A stretch of DNA of 64,000 bases. Source: Brachynemurus nebulosus. Its lineage: Eukaryota; Arthropoda; Insecta; Neuroptera; Myrmeleontidae. Location of the stretch: contig JAPWDM010000017.1 of NCBI GenBank assembly GCA_035578155.1, positions 6,483,328-6,547,327 of the forward strand, given 5' to 3'. Shown piece after piece: positions 12,176 through 24,109 of the stretch. The notes under the pieces were generated by a model. The model saw only the letters and a program-made list of their open reading frames with translations, made no database searches and was not told the origin of the DNA. How positions within the stretch are numbered: the first letter of the stretch is position 1; each line of letters starts with the position of its first letter. Made by a program: the position numbers and the translations under genes.

Positions 12176-13944
12176 TTGAAAATTAAAAACAACTAGGTAA
12201 AATTTTTGTCCAGATTATAATATAATCTATTATGTAAATGCGAAATACCACTTGTACATTCACTCATCTATCACAAAATCTCCAAAACTACAATACCTAC
12301 AAACTTGAAATTTGGCATGTAGGTCCCTATTGGGTCGTAAGCGCTCGCTAAGAAAGGGTTTTGCAAAAATTTTTGTCTAACCATCGAAATTTACGAAAAA
12401 CCGTAAAATATCAATTTTTTACTGTATACAGCAATCTGTGGCCAATTTATTAAAAAAACATACAAATTATTAGTTGCTATGTATTTGCAGAAAAATAAAT
12501 TTTATAATTTTAAAAACTAATAGCTAAAGGTTACTACATATTTATTTAATACATATTGTTTCTTACTGACATTCTTAACTTTAATGTTTCTCATCTAAAT
12601 TTATTCAAATTTAATTAATTATTTGCTATTATTGGTTCTGTAAATCATTTATCCTATTTACTGTTACCAACAAAAGTACAAAAAACAAAGTTAATGTAAG
12701 TTTAAGGCTGTTACTGTTTTTGTATTATTACAAAAAATGAATTTTCAGATACATATTGAGAATATCTTTAAGCGAAACAGACGAAGATATAATTGCATTA
12801 AAATTTGATCCGGTACTAAAGAAGCAATCACAAAACAAGAAAAAAGATTAAGTAGAATTAGAGCTAGAGTTAATAGTATAGTTCTGAAATAATCTTATAT
12901 TTAAATAAAAATGAAATATCTACTGTATTTATCCGTTCCCAACGGTTTCAAGAAAACGGTAGTATATATCAAAAAAATGATGAAAGAAAACTATAGGTAA
13001 AATTGACATACGAATTGAAAGAAAAATATCAGAATTAAGTCAAAGTTACCCCACAAGACTGTAAGACTTCAAAAAAAGCTTAAAGTAAACGACTGGACGT
13101 ATCATTACCAAATTTTGCGCAAATACTACATAAATTTTACATTATAATTGATCCTTAAGGTCCTAAGATCTCAAAATAATTGGCAGGACGGATTTTGACT
13201 AAAGTTTTTGCTCAAATTGTACTGAGATTCTGAGAAAACTGAACATTTTAAAATTGCCCTCTAGGGTTCTGGGGACTCAAAAAGACCCAAAATAAACTAC
13301 TGCACGGATCTGAACCTTTTCTCTAACATTATTAAGAATCCGAAACAAATTAACGCGAGTTCAGAAATATTCTTCAGAGCCCTGTGAACTCGAAATATCT
13401 CGCAAAATAAAGTACTCTTAAAATTTTCAATGTGAGTATCTCAAGATATGAAAATTAGATACGCTATTAAAATATGAATATCGCAGAGTATTTCAGTTCC
13501 GGTTCAACGCAAAAAAAGAATAGCGGTGTCGATTACGATTACGGTTATAGAGTATAGGTTATTTTAGATTTCGGTTGTGGTTTCAGTTTTCGATTTTTGG
13601 TTTCGGTTTTAAAAAAAGTTTAAATTTTTTTTGCGAGTTGTGAATATATTATCTATTTTATAGAAATTACCTTTATAAAACACAAATCAGTGTTTGAAAA
13701 ATCCAATCGTAATATTTTTCAAAATGCTTGAATTTATCGAAACACCATTTTCCCTTAGTAGGTGTTTACTTTAGGCCTGAGAAAGTTCTTTCGACACTCG
13801 CTTGGTTAATTGATACGCTAAACACAACCTCCGAAATTAGAAAACCTGGGAATATAAATTTTCATTTCTAATCCAGTAACCTGTTCCTTCTCTATCTAAT
13901 CTAGAAATATCGTCGAACGCAGATATCATACCTGTTATTTCTAA
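12176..13944. other. Non-coding with common insect repeat fragments
   Basis: At 12260-12340 there is a 'ctccaaaactac … aaatttggcatgtaggtcc' fragment of a type I know as common in insect repeats. At 13500-13625 there is a ggttacgg/ggtttcgg-rich patch like 17935-18085. No gene recognised. Confidence 0.45.
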
Positions 13945-14451
13945 TTAACCCCTGACAGACACACATCTAAATACTAGTCCTCTTCAGACAATGAGGGTGA
14001 AAAGTACCCAGTGCTATATAAATTTAAATATCTTGACTTCTAATGAAGCTAAAAATATTTTTTTCTATCAAATTAAACTTCAAACGATTCTGCGTAAGAT
14101 AAATATATTATCTAAGTGATTTATTTAAATTAGAATAGATAAAAGCAACATTGAAGTTGAAAAAAGTGCAGTTCAGAAATTTTTTGTTTGAAACGCTATA
14201 TCTTTAATTCTAATAGGTTAAAATAGGAAAAATTATAGTGATTCTGAAAGCTTAAAAAGCGTACTAAATGATGGTATAATTTGTTTTTTAATTCACTCAA
14301 AAAGGTTAATTATTTTGCAATTTGAATGCATTAAAGTAACGTACTCTAAAGAGTAGGTAAAAGACAGGCTTTCAAATAAATCAAAATTTTTTTACTTATA
14401 GTTTTTATTATTTTTCTTTACAAAAAATAAGAATAAATCCAAAAAAATATT

Positions 14452-16169
14452 TTACGCAGAATTTTCCTTACAACACTCTGCACACATAGTGCATCGATGC
14501 TTTTTACACATTGGCCGTTCGCATTTGGGACACATCATTGTTGTTTTAACGCCTAATGTGTAATGACAATAAGAACATCTTGTTTTAGGTATATGTACGA
14601 CCTCAGAAAAATTCACAGCAGGTGTTTCGTAGTTAAAAAGATGAGCTATTGCGCTTTTAATATTTTTTCGTAACTGTTGAATCCCGTATCGTCTAATCAG
14701 TAAAGGCTTGATTAATTCAAACGATAAGTCTTTCATAAAAGTCAATCTAGTTTTCTTTTCCTCAACGTGATACAAGTTATATATAATTGTTGAATTAACA
14801 TTTGCTGCGTTTAACATTCCATGAAAAACTTTTAATGGCCGTCTTCTTGTCCGACGTGCAACAGTATATAATTTGCAAGCCTGATCGAAAGAATCTGTAC
14901 CGCCTTTGTGTTGATTATACTGTAATACTAATTTTGGTTTTTTTGTTTCTTGATTGGTTGAACTATTGTTACTTGCAAGTATCAAAATTATTTTATTTGG
15001 TTTTGGAGCCCATGAAAGTAGAGTTTGATTATTTGCAAAACAGTATTTGACGGTTGATGGTGGTGCTTTTTCTATAAAACTACGTGGAATTTCTTTTTTA
15101 TTTTTACGAATAGTTCCGATTGCTTTTAAATTATATTCATCGAGTAAAATTTGAAATAAACCAATCGATGTAAACCAATTATCCATTACAATTGTCCGGT
15201 TAGAATTATGAATTGGTTCTACTAATTCTCTTACAAAAAAATATGCTAGTGATTCATTACGTAAGTTTCGAGTTGTTTTTCCTAGATACGGTACAGCCTT
15301 TATCATATAAACGTTTTGGAATCATTTAACATTAAAAATTTCATACCATAACGATCAGGTTTGCTCGGTAAATACATTCTGAAAATGCATCTACCTTTAA
15401 ATCCAACCATTTGTTCGTCTACTATACAAATTTGATACGGTCTATAATATTTTCCACAGTTTATAATACGAGCAAATTTATTCCAAATTTCTCGCATCTG
15501 AGAAAACCTATCACGTTTACGACGTTCTTTACGGGTCTTTTTATTATCAAATCTGAGACATTTCAATAAAAATTTAAATCTATTGGCAGATATTGTTGCT
15601 TTAAATATTGTTACTGAAAACTCTTCACCCCATAGTTCGTTTACATTTACTTTTGATTGTTTTCTGTATCCCGAAATATAAAGCAAACCAATTAAAGCTT
15701 TGATTTCAGTAATATCAGTTTTAGTATGATATGACAAAAGATTTTGTATATTAGCAAGTACGCGATCTATTTCCTCGTTAGTATAGACAACAATTATATT
15801 GAGAATATCTTCAGAAAAAAGAATAGACCATGTAGCAATAGGTGTTTCAGCGTGACGGGCTTCCCCAATAACTCCAGGTAGATGAAGCGATTGTCCGGTT
15901 TGTGAAAGACGACGCACAGCAGGTTTGAGACTCCATTTTATTTTACTGTCCCCTTGTCCCCTTAGAATTGGAACTGGACGACCGACGGTCGGCTTTTGTT
16001 GATTGTCGATTCGGCGTATCTTTCGAGGTTGCTCTTGACTAGTTGATGGCTGGTAAATATCGTCATCCTCATTTTCTGAAGGAGATGAAATTTTATAATC
16101 ATTACCTTCACTTTTCCCATGGTCTTCATCAGTTATCTCGTCATTAGTTGTTTCATTATCAAATAACAT
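14452..16169 (-). pseudogene. piggyBac-like transposase, one frameshift
   Basis: Encodes a DDE/DDD-type cut-and-paste transposase acting on TTAA sites. The first 288 codons (16169 down to 15303) have an acidic N-terminus and then the catalytic core, with the first Asp in IVDEQMVGFKGRC near residue 251. The rest (15306 down to 14452, 284 codons) is in another frame. It carries the second Asp in VMDNWFTS (its residue 42), the third in GGTDSFDQ (about residue 138), and a C-terminal cluster of CxxC pairs (CPKCERPMC, CTMCAECC) matching the family's Cys-rich C-terminal domain. The two parts meet at the codons for SKTF, where one T seems to be missing from a T run. Total length (~570 residues) fits the family. 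Otherwise no internal stops, so inactivation looks recent. Confidence 0.93.
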
Positions 16170-16558
16170 GATAAAATTTATTTTTCATCTGATATAAATA
16201 TTACAATAACAATGCTATCTAAGACGTCTCTAAAAATATCCCATTGATATCTGTGTATACATAATAGATACATACATATACATGTACATATAAATATTTT
16301 GTAATAAAATTATCATTTTAGTTTGTTACTTATTGTAAATAATTAAAAAAACACCCACAGAGTTCGAACAAAAATTGTTGTGCACTTTTTAACTACACTC
16401 AACCGACACACTGGGTAAAAAGTACCCAAAACCTTTCTCGCTCACTGCGTTGTAACAATTGAATCTCAGCAACGACTACTAAACACGCTTGCTCAAGGTC
16501 TCCTCAGAATATCGGTGGAAGGGAGAGCGCTTGGTTTAATAACTACAAAGTACTATAA

Positions 16559-17345
16559 TGCAGCCCATACACGATTCAACTTGTTGTACAACTTGGTTGA
16601 GTTGTACATGTTGAATCGTGTGTGGGGCAGTTGGTCAACTATTTTGATGGTTGCATAAACAGTTGAAGTAAAATCAAAATATTTTGATTTTACGTGGGCG
16701 GAACAAATGGTCTATGAACATGTACTGTGTGTGGAGTAGTTGAACAACAAAACCAGTACATATATGCTGTAAAGAGTGTAATCAACAAAATATTTACAGC
16801 CGTAACAATTGGAAAGTTTAAATATTTGATTTTGTTTGTTATTTCCAATAGCTTGCGGTGATACCGCATTTGAAAATTTAAATTTTTGAAAGAATTTCCC
16901 GTTGCAAGAAACCTTAATGTAATTTCCAAGTGTGTTTTTGCAGAAATTGCATCACGCATAAATGTATCTTCTTTGCTTCTTAAAGGTGTTATTTTTACTA
17001 AAATATCATTAAAATTTCTTCGTTCATTCGCATATAATTTTTGTAATCGTCTGGTTCACATTCACTAGTTTTTTTAAATAGTTTTTCATTAGAAAATTTT
17101 TTTCCCAACCACTCTTTGCTCTATTTTCTTTTTTTTTCGTTTACTCAAGCTTTCTTTACTAATTTCTGCAATTACTGATAAGGCAAGAATTTTATCCATA
17201 ATTTTAACGAATTTCTCTTTTTCAAAAACTGTGAATAACTGAAGTTGGACAACAAGTTGAATGAATAGTTTAATAGTGTATGGAAAACAGTTCAACTTGT
17301 AGTACAACTAGGTAGTACAACAAGTTGAACCGTGTATGGGCCGCA
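16559..17345 (-). mobile_element. PIF/Harbinger deletion derivative nested in piggyBac
   Basis: Ends tgcagcccatacacgattca and its near inverse complement (tgaaccgtgtatgggccgca), flanked by TAA at 16556-16558 and 17346-17348. Subterminal DNA is dense in caacttgttg-type motifs, which may be transposase binding sites (inference). The interior holds part of a Harbinger transposase, showing that this is a shortened autonomous element rather than an unrelated MITE. It inserted after the piggyBac copy was in place. Confidence 0.85.
16775..17199 (-). pseudogene. PIF/Harbinger (HARBI1-like) transposase N-terminal remnant
   Basis: Reading the minus strand from about 17199: a start-like MDKILALS, a basic segment, KYKNYMRM-like text (DDYKNYMRMNE), then ILVKITPLRSK, FMRDAISAKTHLEITLRF and LATGNSFKNL. 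These match the N-terminal region of PIF/Harbinger transposases, where a xMRxAIxxxxRLxxTLRFLATG block precedes the DDE core. At least two frame changes are needed, and the catalytic DDE part is absent because the element is internally deleted. Confidence 0.8.
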
Positions 17346-17403
17346 TAACAATAGAGAAATTTGGAGCGGGTACTTTTTACCCAGTGTGTCTGTCAGGGGT
17401 TAA

Positions 17404-18755
17404 TAATGAGATACAGTAAAAAGTAAATAAATAAATAAATAAATAAAATAAAACAAAAAATATATTTTAACGACATATGTATACTTTAACTATTTTTAAA
17501 TGGGATGAATTTTTAAGTACGGCAATAATCATTAGTATTGTTCGCAGCATGTTATCGACTTGACTATGTAAGTGTTAACCGAAACCGTCACTCGTAAAAC
17601 AGGTAATATATTTAAACACAATTGTAGGGCACACAGGGTGGCATTTGTTGCAAGCAATAAAATAATTTAACTTCTTAAAAGTTTATGATCACTAATAACA
17701 CCCTTTTGGAAAGTCATCCCATTTAAATATGGATAAAGTATACGAACGTTAGAAAAGTTTATTGGTTACTATCTTTGTAAAATTTTATATTTTGATTCAT
17801 GAGAACTTTTCGAATGTTATTGTAAATTTTATTCACATACCTACCTATAAACCTATATTATAGAAACATCAGTTCCTTAAATTTTGAAATTTATTGTTGA
17901 AGATTATAGAATAAAATTAAATATTGAATTTCAGGTATGAACCGGAACGATAAAAATAACGGTTTCGTTTCGGTTGGCGGTTTTTTAAAAAAAAAATAAT
18001 TTTGCTCCAATTAACGGTTACTCTCCGGCAAAATCAATCGGTTTTACCGGTTTTTGGTTACGATTACGGTTCGGTTCGGAGCTCTGATTAAAAGATGAGA
18101 TCGAAATTGATTCGCAGGACTATCGAATACGATTTTAATTAAACAGCTGGACCGATCTCAATAAAATTTTATCAAAATAAATTATGTTATTGAAATATGA
18201 ATAAGTTTACTTTAGAGTCGTTGAGCGAGCCAATCGATGTCCTATAAGACACTGATTTTATATAAAATTTCAGAACATCAAATTTAAATGGCATGTGCTC
18301 AGAATTGTCCATCAGTGACACCAAATAGATTCCAAATTGAAAAGCTGAAGGAATTTTTGACAATATTTTATTCAAGTATTGTTGAAAGCTCTGGAAAAAA
18401 ATAAAGTGAAGTAAAATTGTCCCCTAGAAAGGCCTAAAATATAAATACTTCTAAAACTATTAACATGGGTATCTACATAACCGTGCGGAAATTAGCCATG
18501 CTTTTGAAATATGAATATGGTTATTTTAAGGTCGTTTGACGAGTGGTGCCAGGCAAAATAATTAATTGATTATGTACAGAATTTCCGAATATCTAATTTA
18601 AAATTTACCCAATATTTTTGATTCCAATTCAAATAAATTTATGCGAGTGAAACCGCGGGTCGCAGCTAGTATACAATATAACAATTAGTAAAAGTGTAGT
18701 AACTTGTGGTATTTTACGTATATATGCATATAAAGAGCCATTTTTTGTACAGCTG
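17404..18755. other. Non-coding; inverted partner of 11760-11985; possible Helitron-like 3' end
   Basis: The segment 17515-17735 is an inverted, clearly similar copy of 11760-11985. At 18650-18669 the text accgcgggtcgcagctag, followed by t, has a tiny gcg/cgc hairpin before CTAG, the pattern of a Helitron 3' end; no 5' TC terminus or Rep/helicase was found. A ggttacgg-rich patch lies at 17935-18085. Confidence 0.35.
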
Positions 18756-18889
18756 CCCAGTGAACATAGAATGTAAATGTGATGTAACAAGGAAATAACA
18801 AGTTACGTAACTTTTTTGACTTATGGGTGACATAACAATTATATAAAATTAGAGTTTTATGTTATATACCTAATTGTTACCTGTATGTT

Positions 18890-19265
18890 ACGTAACAGTT
18901 ACATGCCATTGTGACTGTAATAAAATGTCACATTTGTGACTGCTATGTTACGTTTAGATGATGTATCAAGGTTGCTTTGATAAAACGTCACAGTGTGACT
19001 CTTATGTTATGTCTTCGCAACTTAACAATGTTACTTTGATAAAACTTCACAGAACTGACTCTTATGTTATGTTTTTGTGACGTATCAACGTTACTTTAAT
19101 GAAATGTCACAACCATGACTCTTTTGTTATGTCCTGATGACCTAATAATGTTACTTTGAACAAAACGTCACAACAGTACTCTTATGTTATGTTTTTGCGA
19201 CGTATTAACGTTGTTTTAATGAAATGTCACAATCATGACTCTTTTGTTATGTTTTTTTAACGTAT
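18890..19265. repeat. 61-bp tandem repeat inside the MITE (about 6 copies)
   Basis: Units carry an aaaatgtcac / aaaacgtcac motif followed by gactcttatgttatg, recurring at about 18908, 18973, 19034, 19095, 19156 and 19217. The copies are diverged. One further unit-like stretch lies in the opposite orientation near 19620-19690, so the array is partly mirrored in the right half of the element. Confidence 0.7.
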
Positions 19266-19413
19266 AAATACTAATAAAACATTTCACTTGTCACTTTTGT
19301 GAAATGTTTTGTTACCATATTAATTTTAAATGTATCAATTCGTGAGGAATTATCCATTTAAAGATTCCTGCAGTTTTTTAATCTATCCCCTGTTGGCGTC
19401 TGATGTAATTAAA

Positions 19414-19592
19414 TTTCATCCATCCATTTTTGTATAAGTTGATTTATGTTATTTGTTATATGGGTTATGGGGTTATATTATATAATATAACCCCATAATA
19501 TATGATATAACCCCATAATATATATAATATAAACCCATAACCCATATAACAAATAACATAAATCGACTTATACAAAAATGGATGAATGAAAT
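19414..19592. repeat. Palindrome of about 180 bp
   Basis: The left side atttcatccatcc … gttatatgggttatgggg pairs with the right side ccccataacc-type text … ggatgaatgaaat, leaving a central ata-rich loop that itself contains ccccataatat twice. It would form a long cruciform or hairpin. The peptide readable on the minus strand here is not supported as a gene. Confidence 0.7.
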
Positions 19593-19807
19593 GGATGAAC
19601 GAATGTTTTATTAATATTGATACGTCACAAAAACATAACAAAAGAGTCATGATTGCGACATTTCATTAAAACAACATTAATACGTCGTTAAAACAACGTT
19701 AATTTTGTTACATATTAATTTAAAATGAAACTTTTATGAAAATTCTTGTAAGGCTTTATTTACTATTTTGTGATATATATTAATATATAACGATCAGAAT
19801 AAATAAG

Positions 19808-19916
19808 TGAGTTTGGTCTAGTGGTTAAGACTATCGATAATTTAAAAGATGCTTCAGCTTGGATAATGGATCGAATCCTGCAACAGTCAAAAAAAAAAAA
19901 TAATAATAATAATAAT
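19808..19916 (+). mobile_element. tRNA-derived SINE or tRNA-like sequence
   Basis: A Pol III A box (tggtctagtgg, 19814-19824) and B box (ggatcgaatcc, 19868-19878) are spaced as in a tRNA. They are followed almost directly by an A run and (aat)n, as in short interspersed elements. The anticodon arm region is A+T-rich and does not fold as a convincing functional tRNA. Confidence 0.6.
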
Positions 19917-20733
19917 TTAGGTGTATGTATATGTCAATAAGTTGGTAATATGTGTATGTAATGTTAATAAGAAACCAAAATGGGAATTTTGAATTTGTTT
20001 TTTGCAAAAGAAGGCGTAATTTTTATCTATAAGGTAACATCAAAGTTATATTTTCCTAAAACGTAACAAGAACATAACAATGTTACGTCACATTGTTACG
20101 TTTATAAGTGGGAAATTGTAAGTTACATGTGAGTCATATGTGACTCACATGTTATGTAACATGTGACTTTCAGTTCTGTCACTGTGACATAAAATTTACA
20201 GAAAAATGTTCACTGGGTGTATATAAAAACATGGTTTACCTAGATAGTATTTTGTACAATAAACTGGCAATTCCATGGTAGTCGTAGATAGAAAAAATTT
20301 TGCATTTTTTTAATATCAACAGGCAGTTTTTTTCGATTATCGTAGACTTTGTTTATGACAGAAATTCGACCTTTTGAACAGACGCTCCTCATATATTGTT
20401 AGAGCAATCTTCTTTTTTCCGTTTTGTAGTTAATAGGTAATCTGTTTACACTTTCATTTGCCTGAAAATATATATAAGTATATTCTTAATAGATAATTTC
20501 AAACACGGGTCAAATTTTCAAGGTAGCCAATTTTAAAAGAATAACATCATTCAGACTGGTTTTTCCACTTTTTATTTCACTTGGAAAATTGTATATTCCA
20601 ATGTATACGTATGTATATATATTAGGTATTTAATTATATTAATATGCATTGAATTGTGAGGATTTTGTAAGCTGCAAAATAAATAAGATTTGATTAGCAA
20701 AAAATTCGTCAAGTGCGTGTTGAATACATATTA

Positions 20734-23586
20734 ACAAGGAAAGGTATCCAACTGTATCTCTCAAAAATTTTTGAAACTTTGGTGGATTTTAGATCTTACT
20801 AAAAGTAATCACGAGCCATATTTCGTTCGTGCCCATAAGCGGTTTAAGGGGGTGAAATTCACCCCTGAAAATTTGAGTTTTTTTCAATTTTCTTAAATAT
20901 CTTGGAAATGGTAAGAGCTTTGGTAGGGACACTATATATATTTGTAAATGGCACTTTGAGATCTTTATTATGATACCAAAATTAAAGTTATAAAGTCACT
21001 GGGGTTTCATCCTTCACCCCCAACCCCTAATTTTAACAGGTATATTTTGGTAAAAGAGGCGGCTGTTATGTGTAAATAAAAGAATTTTTAATTAATATAT
21101 TTCACATCACACCAGTTTATTTCTTTTTGCATAAATACACCCTTTGCTAATATTAACTTGGGAAAAATTTTAACTTTTTGATTTACTAATTAGCAAAAAT
21201 ATGGTAAAAAAATCTCGTATTTTAGTAAAGAACATAGTTTAGAAAGAACAAATATACTACTACAAACAATTAAGGGAGCAAAAAAAATTTGTTAATTTTT
21301 TAGTGATTTTTGAAGAGCTGTATTTACGTGAAAAATGGTCGTATCGAGATTTTTAAAAAAAAGTCTTGAAGCTCCAAGATTCTAGTTTTCAGACCTTTCG
21401 TCCAAAAATTTTTAGGAGTGACAGTTATCGAGCAATTATAAGGAATAACACAAAAAAAGTTTTTGCAAATTTTTTTATCTTTTTTCTTTTGATCTACGGG
21501 CTTGAAATTTTTTTTTACAGTAAAACCATGCTATTGACCTGATAGCCTGCTTATTCAGCTTCAAATTCCTTTTTAAAATTTTTCTCTACGTTGATTTGTT
21601 CCGGAGGAATCCAACTTTGAATGAGAAAGGATCGTTTTTGTTTTAACCATCGATATCTCAGTAACCAGTGATCGGACAGAAAATTGAAGGGCAGTTTTGA
21701 GATATGGAATAAATTTCCTACAAGTCTGTGCCGCGTACTTTAGGAAAAAGAATTTTTTTTCATCCTTAATTTTAATCTGAAAAATGTGAAAAAAAGGGAC
21801 TTTTTTCCTTGTTGCGAAAAATCGTCAGAATCCCTGCGAATATTGATGGGGAGTCTAATGTTTGTACGAATTTTTATACCTCACTGTACCCCCAATAACC
21901 CTGTAAATCGACAGGTCGATCTATTGAATGGTTTTCCTAAACCGTTTGTTCAAAATTTCCGAATTAAAAAATAAAGGAGCAAAATTAAATGAACAAAATT
22001 GAATGAAAAATTCAATTTTTTTTTTCAAATTTTTCCAGTTAGGCATCTTTGTCCATTAAAATTTAAAAATTAAGAAAAAAAATTATTTTTTAAAATTTTT
22101 TTTCAAAATTTAAACGATCTTTTTTCAAATTTCCTCCAAAATTTTTTTTTAAAATTGAATTTTAATTTTTTAATTTTTTTGAAATTTTGAAAAAAATTTT
22201 GAAAAATTTTTTTTTTCTTAATTTTTAAATTTAATGGATAATCGATGCTTAACTGTGGAATAATTTGAAAAAAAAATTGAATTTTTCATTCAATTTTGCT
22301 CCTTTATTTCTTAATTCGGAAATTTTGAACAAACGGTTTAGGAAAACCATTCAGTAGATCGACCTGTCGATTTACAGGGTTATTGGGGGTACAGTGAGGT
22401 ATAAAAATTCGTACAAACATTAGACTCCCCATCAATATTCGCAGGGATGCTGACGATTTTTCGCAACAAGGAAAAAATTCCCTTTTTTTCACATTTTTCA
22501 GATTAAAATTAAGGATGAAAAAAAATTTTTTTTCCTAAAGTACGCGCCACAGACTTGTAGGAAATTTATTCCATATCTCAAAACTGCCCTTCAATTTTCT
22601 GTCCGATCACTGGTTACTGAGATATCGATGGTTAAAACAAAAACGATCCTTTTTCATTCAAAGTTGGATACCTCCGGAACAAATCAACGTAGAAAAAAAT
22701 TTTAAAAAGGAATTTGAAGCTGAATAAGCAGGCTATCAGGTCAATAGCATGGTTTTACTGTAAAAAAAATTTCAAGCCCGTAGATCAAAAGAAAAAAGAT
22801 AAAAAAATTTGCAAAAACTTTTTTTGTGTTATTCCTTATAATTGCTCGATAACTGTCACTCCTAAAAATTTTTGGACGAAAGGTCTGAAAACTAGAATCT
22901 TGGAGCTTCAAGACGCTTTTTTAAAAATCTCGATACGACCATTATTCACGTAAATACAGCTCTTCAAAAATCACTAAAAAATTAACAATTTTTTTTTGCT
23001 CCCTTAATTGTTTGTAGTAGTATATAATACAATTTTTTCTTCTGGTTGAGACCTAAAAAGTAGAACCACCCATATCGTAAGTTTGTAACAATTCATTACT
23101 AAAATACGAGATTTTTTGATTTTTGCTCATTATTAAATCAAAAAGTTAAAATTTTTCCCAAGTTAATATTAGCAAAGAGTGTAATTATGCAAAAAGAAAT
23201 AAACTGGTGTGATATAAAATATATTAATTAAAAATTCTATTATTATTTACACATAACAGCCTCCCCTTTTACCAAAATATATCTGAAAAAATTAGGGGTT
23301 AGGATGGGGATGAAACCCTTATAATTTTATAACTTTAATTTTGGTATCATAATAAAGATCTTAAAGTGCCATTTATAAATATGTATTGTTTCCCTACCAA
23401 AGCTCTTACCATTTCCAAGATATTTAAGAAAATTGAAAAAAACTCAAATTTTCAGGGGTGAATTTCATCGCCTTAAACCGCTTATGGGCACGAACGAAAT
23501 ATGGCTTGTGATTACTTTTAGTAAGATCTTCAATCCACCAAAGTTTCAAAAATTTCTGAGAGATACAGTTGGATACCTTTCCTTGT
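20734..23586. mobile_element. 2.85-kb giant palindrome (ACAAGGAAAG foldback family)
   Basis: The ends acaaggaaaggtatccaac and its inverse complement (to 23586) bound arms of about 1.4 kb that mirror each other with few differences around a centre near 22140-22160. Mirrored landmarks include the 62-codon frame at 21786-21974 (+) and its image at 22304-22492 (-). These peptides exist in both arms only because the arms are copies; nothing marks them as proteins. Text such as gggtgaaattcacccctg shows kinship with 4419-5879. Confidence 0.85.
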
Positions 23587-24109
23587 AAGTCAGGCTTCCT
23601 CGGTGACTAGAGTTTTCCAATAAAATATATATATATATATATATAGACCAAAGCGTCAATTTAACTCGATCATAACTTTTATAATCGAAAATATGTAGAC
23701 ATTGAAGTTCAGTATTTCGCAAACAAGGCTAAAAAATAAAAAAAATTAAAAAAACTTTATCTTCATTTTAAAAATATTTTTGACAATCTGCCGCATGATA
23801 GGGTATGTAGAATTAATTCTGGAGTTACTTATTAAAAACGAGAATATTTTCGATTTTCCATAATTTTCTGGCGACATAGCCTTAACCTCATTTTATGAGT
23901 TCTTTTTAATGATATCCCACATGCTGTGGTACGTAAGAAATAAATTATTATCTCCACATTCCCATACAGGAAAGTAATTCAAGGAGCTAGGAAAGAAAAT
24001 CTTTTGCTGCCAATTTTTTGATATCTCTATACCCAGCTAGCAATAGGACGCCTTAAAACTTTAATACCCCTGTCGCAGCATCTGCATAACATAGCGAATT
24101 TCGAAATAT
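23587..24109. other. Non-coding, short TA tract and repeat fragment
   Basis: Holds a TA tract at about 23625-23643. At 24061-24105 it holds a fragment (tacccctgtcgcagcatc) of the unit that forms the outer arms of the 8641-9121 palindrome. No gene seen. Confidence 0.5.

Larger units (their letters stand above)
13949..17399 (-). mobile_element. piggyBac-like DNA transposon with TTAA duplications
   Basis: Termini cccctgacagacacac (13949) and gtgtctgtcagggg (ending 17399) are inverse complements. They are flanked by TTAA at 13945-13948 and 17400-17403, the diagnostic target of piggyBac elements. The transposase lies on the minus strand inside. A 21-bp subterminal repeat is present in opposite orientations near 16402-16422 and 17367-17387 (core tgggtaaaaagtaccc). 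A 787-bp Harbinger derivative interrupts the 5' flank. The copy has complete ends but a frameshifted transposase, so it could move only with help from another copy. Confidence 0.93.
18756..20217. mobile_element. Inverted-repeat element ending CCCAGTGAACAT
   Basis: Left end cccagtgaacat and right end atgttcactggg are inverse complements. The next ~100 bp are loosely paired, with ttacgtaac and tgtgac motifs on both sides. The interior contains a 61-bp tandem array, a palindrome and a SINE. Target duplication is unclear, so I do not assign a superfamily. Confidence 0.6.

Noticed and set aside
18640..18670. Helitron element
   Set aside because: Only a weak 3'-end-like hairpin plus CTAG was seen, with no 5' end or Rep/helicase. 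Kept as a remark, not as a feature of its own.
19808..19916. Functional tRNA gene
   Set aside because: A and B boxes are present, but the arms do not form a convincing cloverleaf and an A-rich tail follows directly, so a SINE fits better.
21786..22492. Conserved 62-residue peptide present twice
   Set aside because: The two frames are images of each other within a giant palindrome. Identity reflects arm duplication, not protein constraint.
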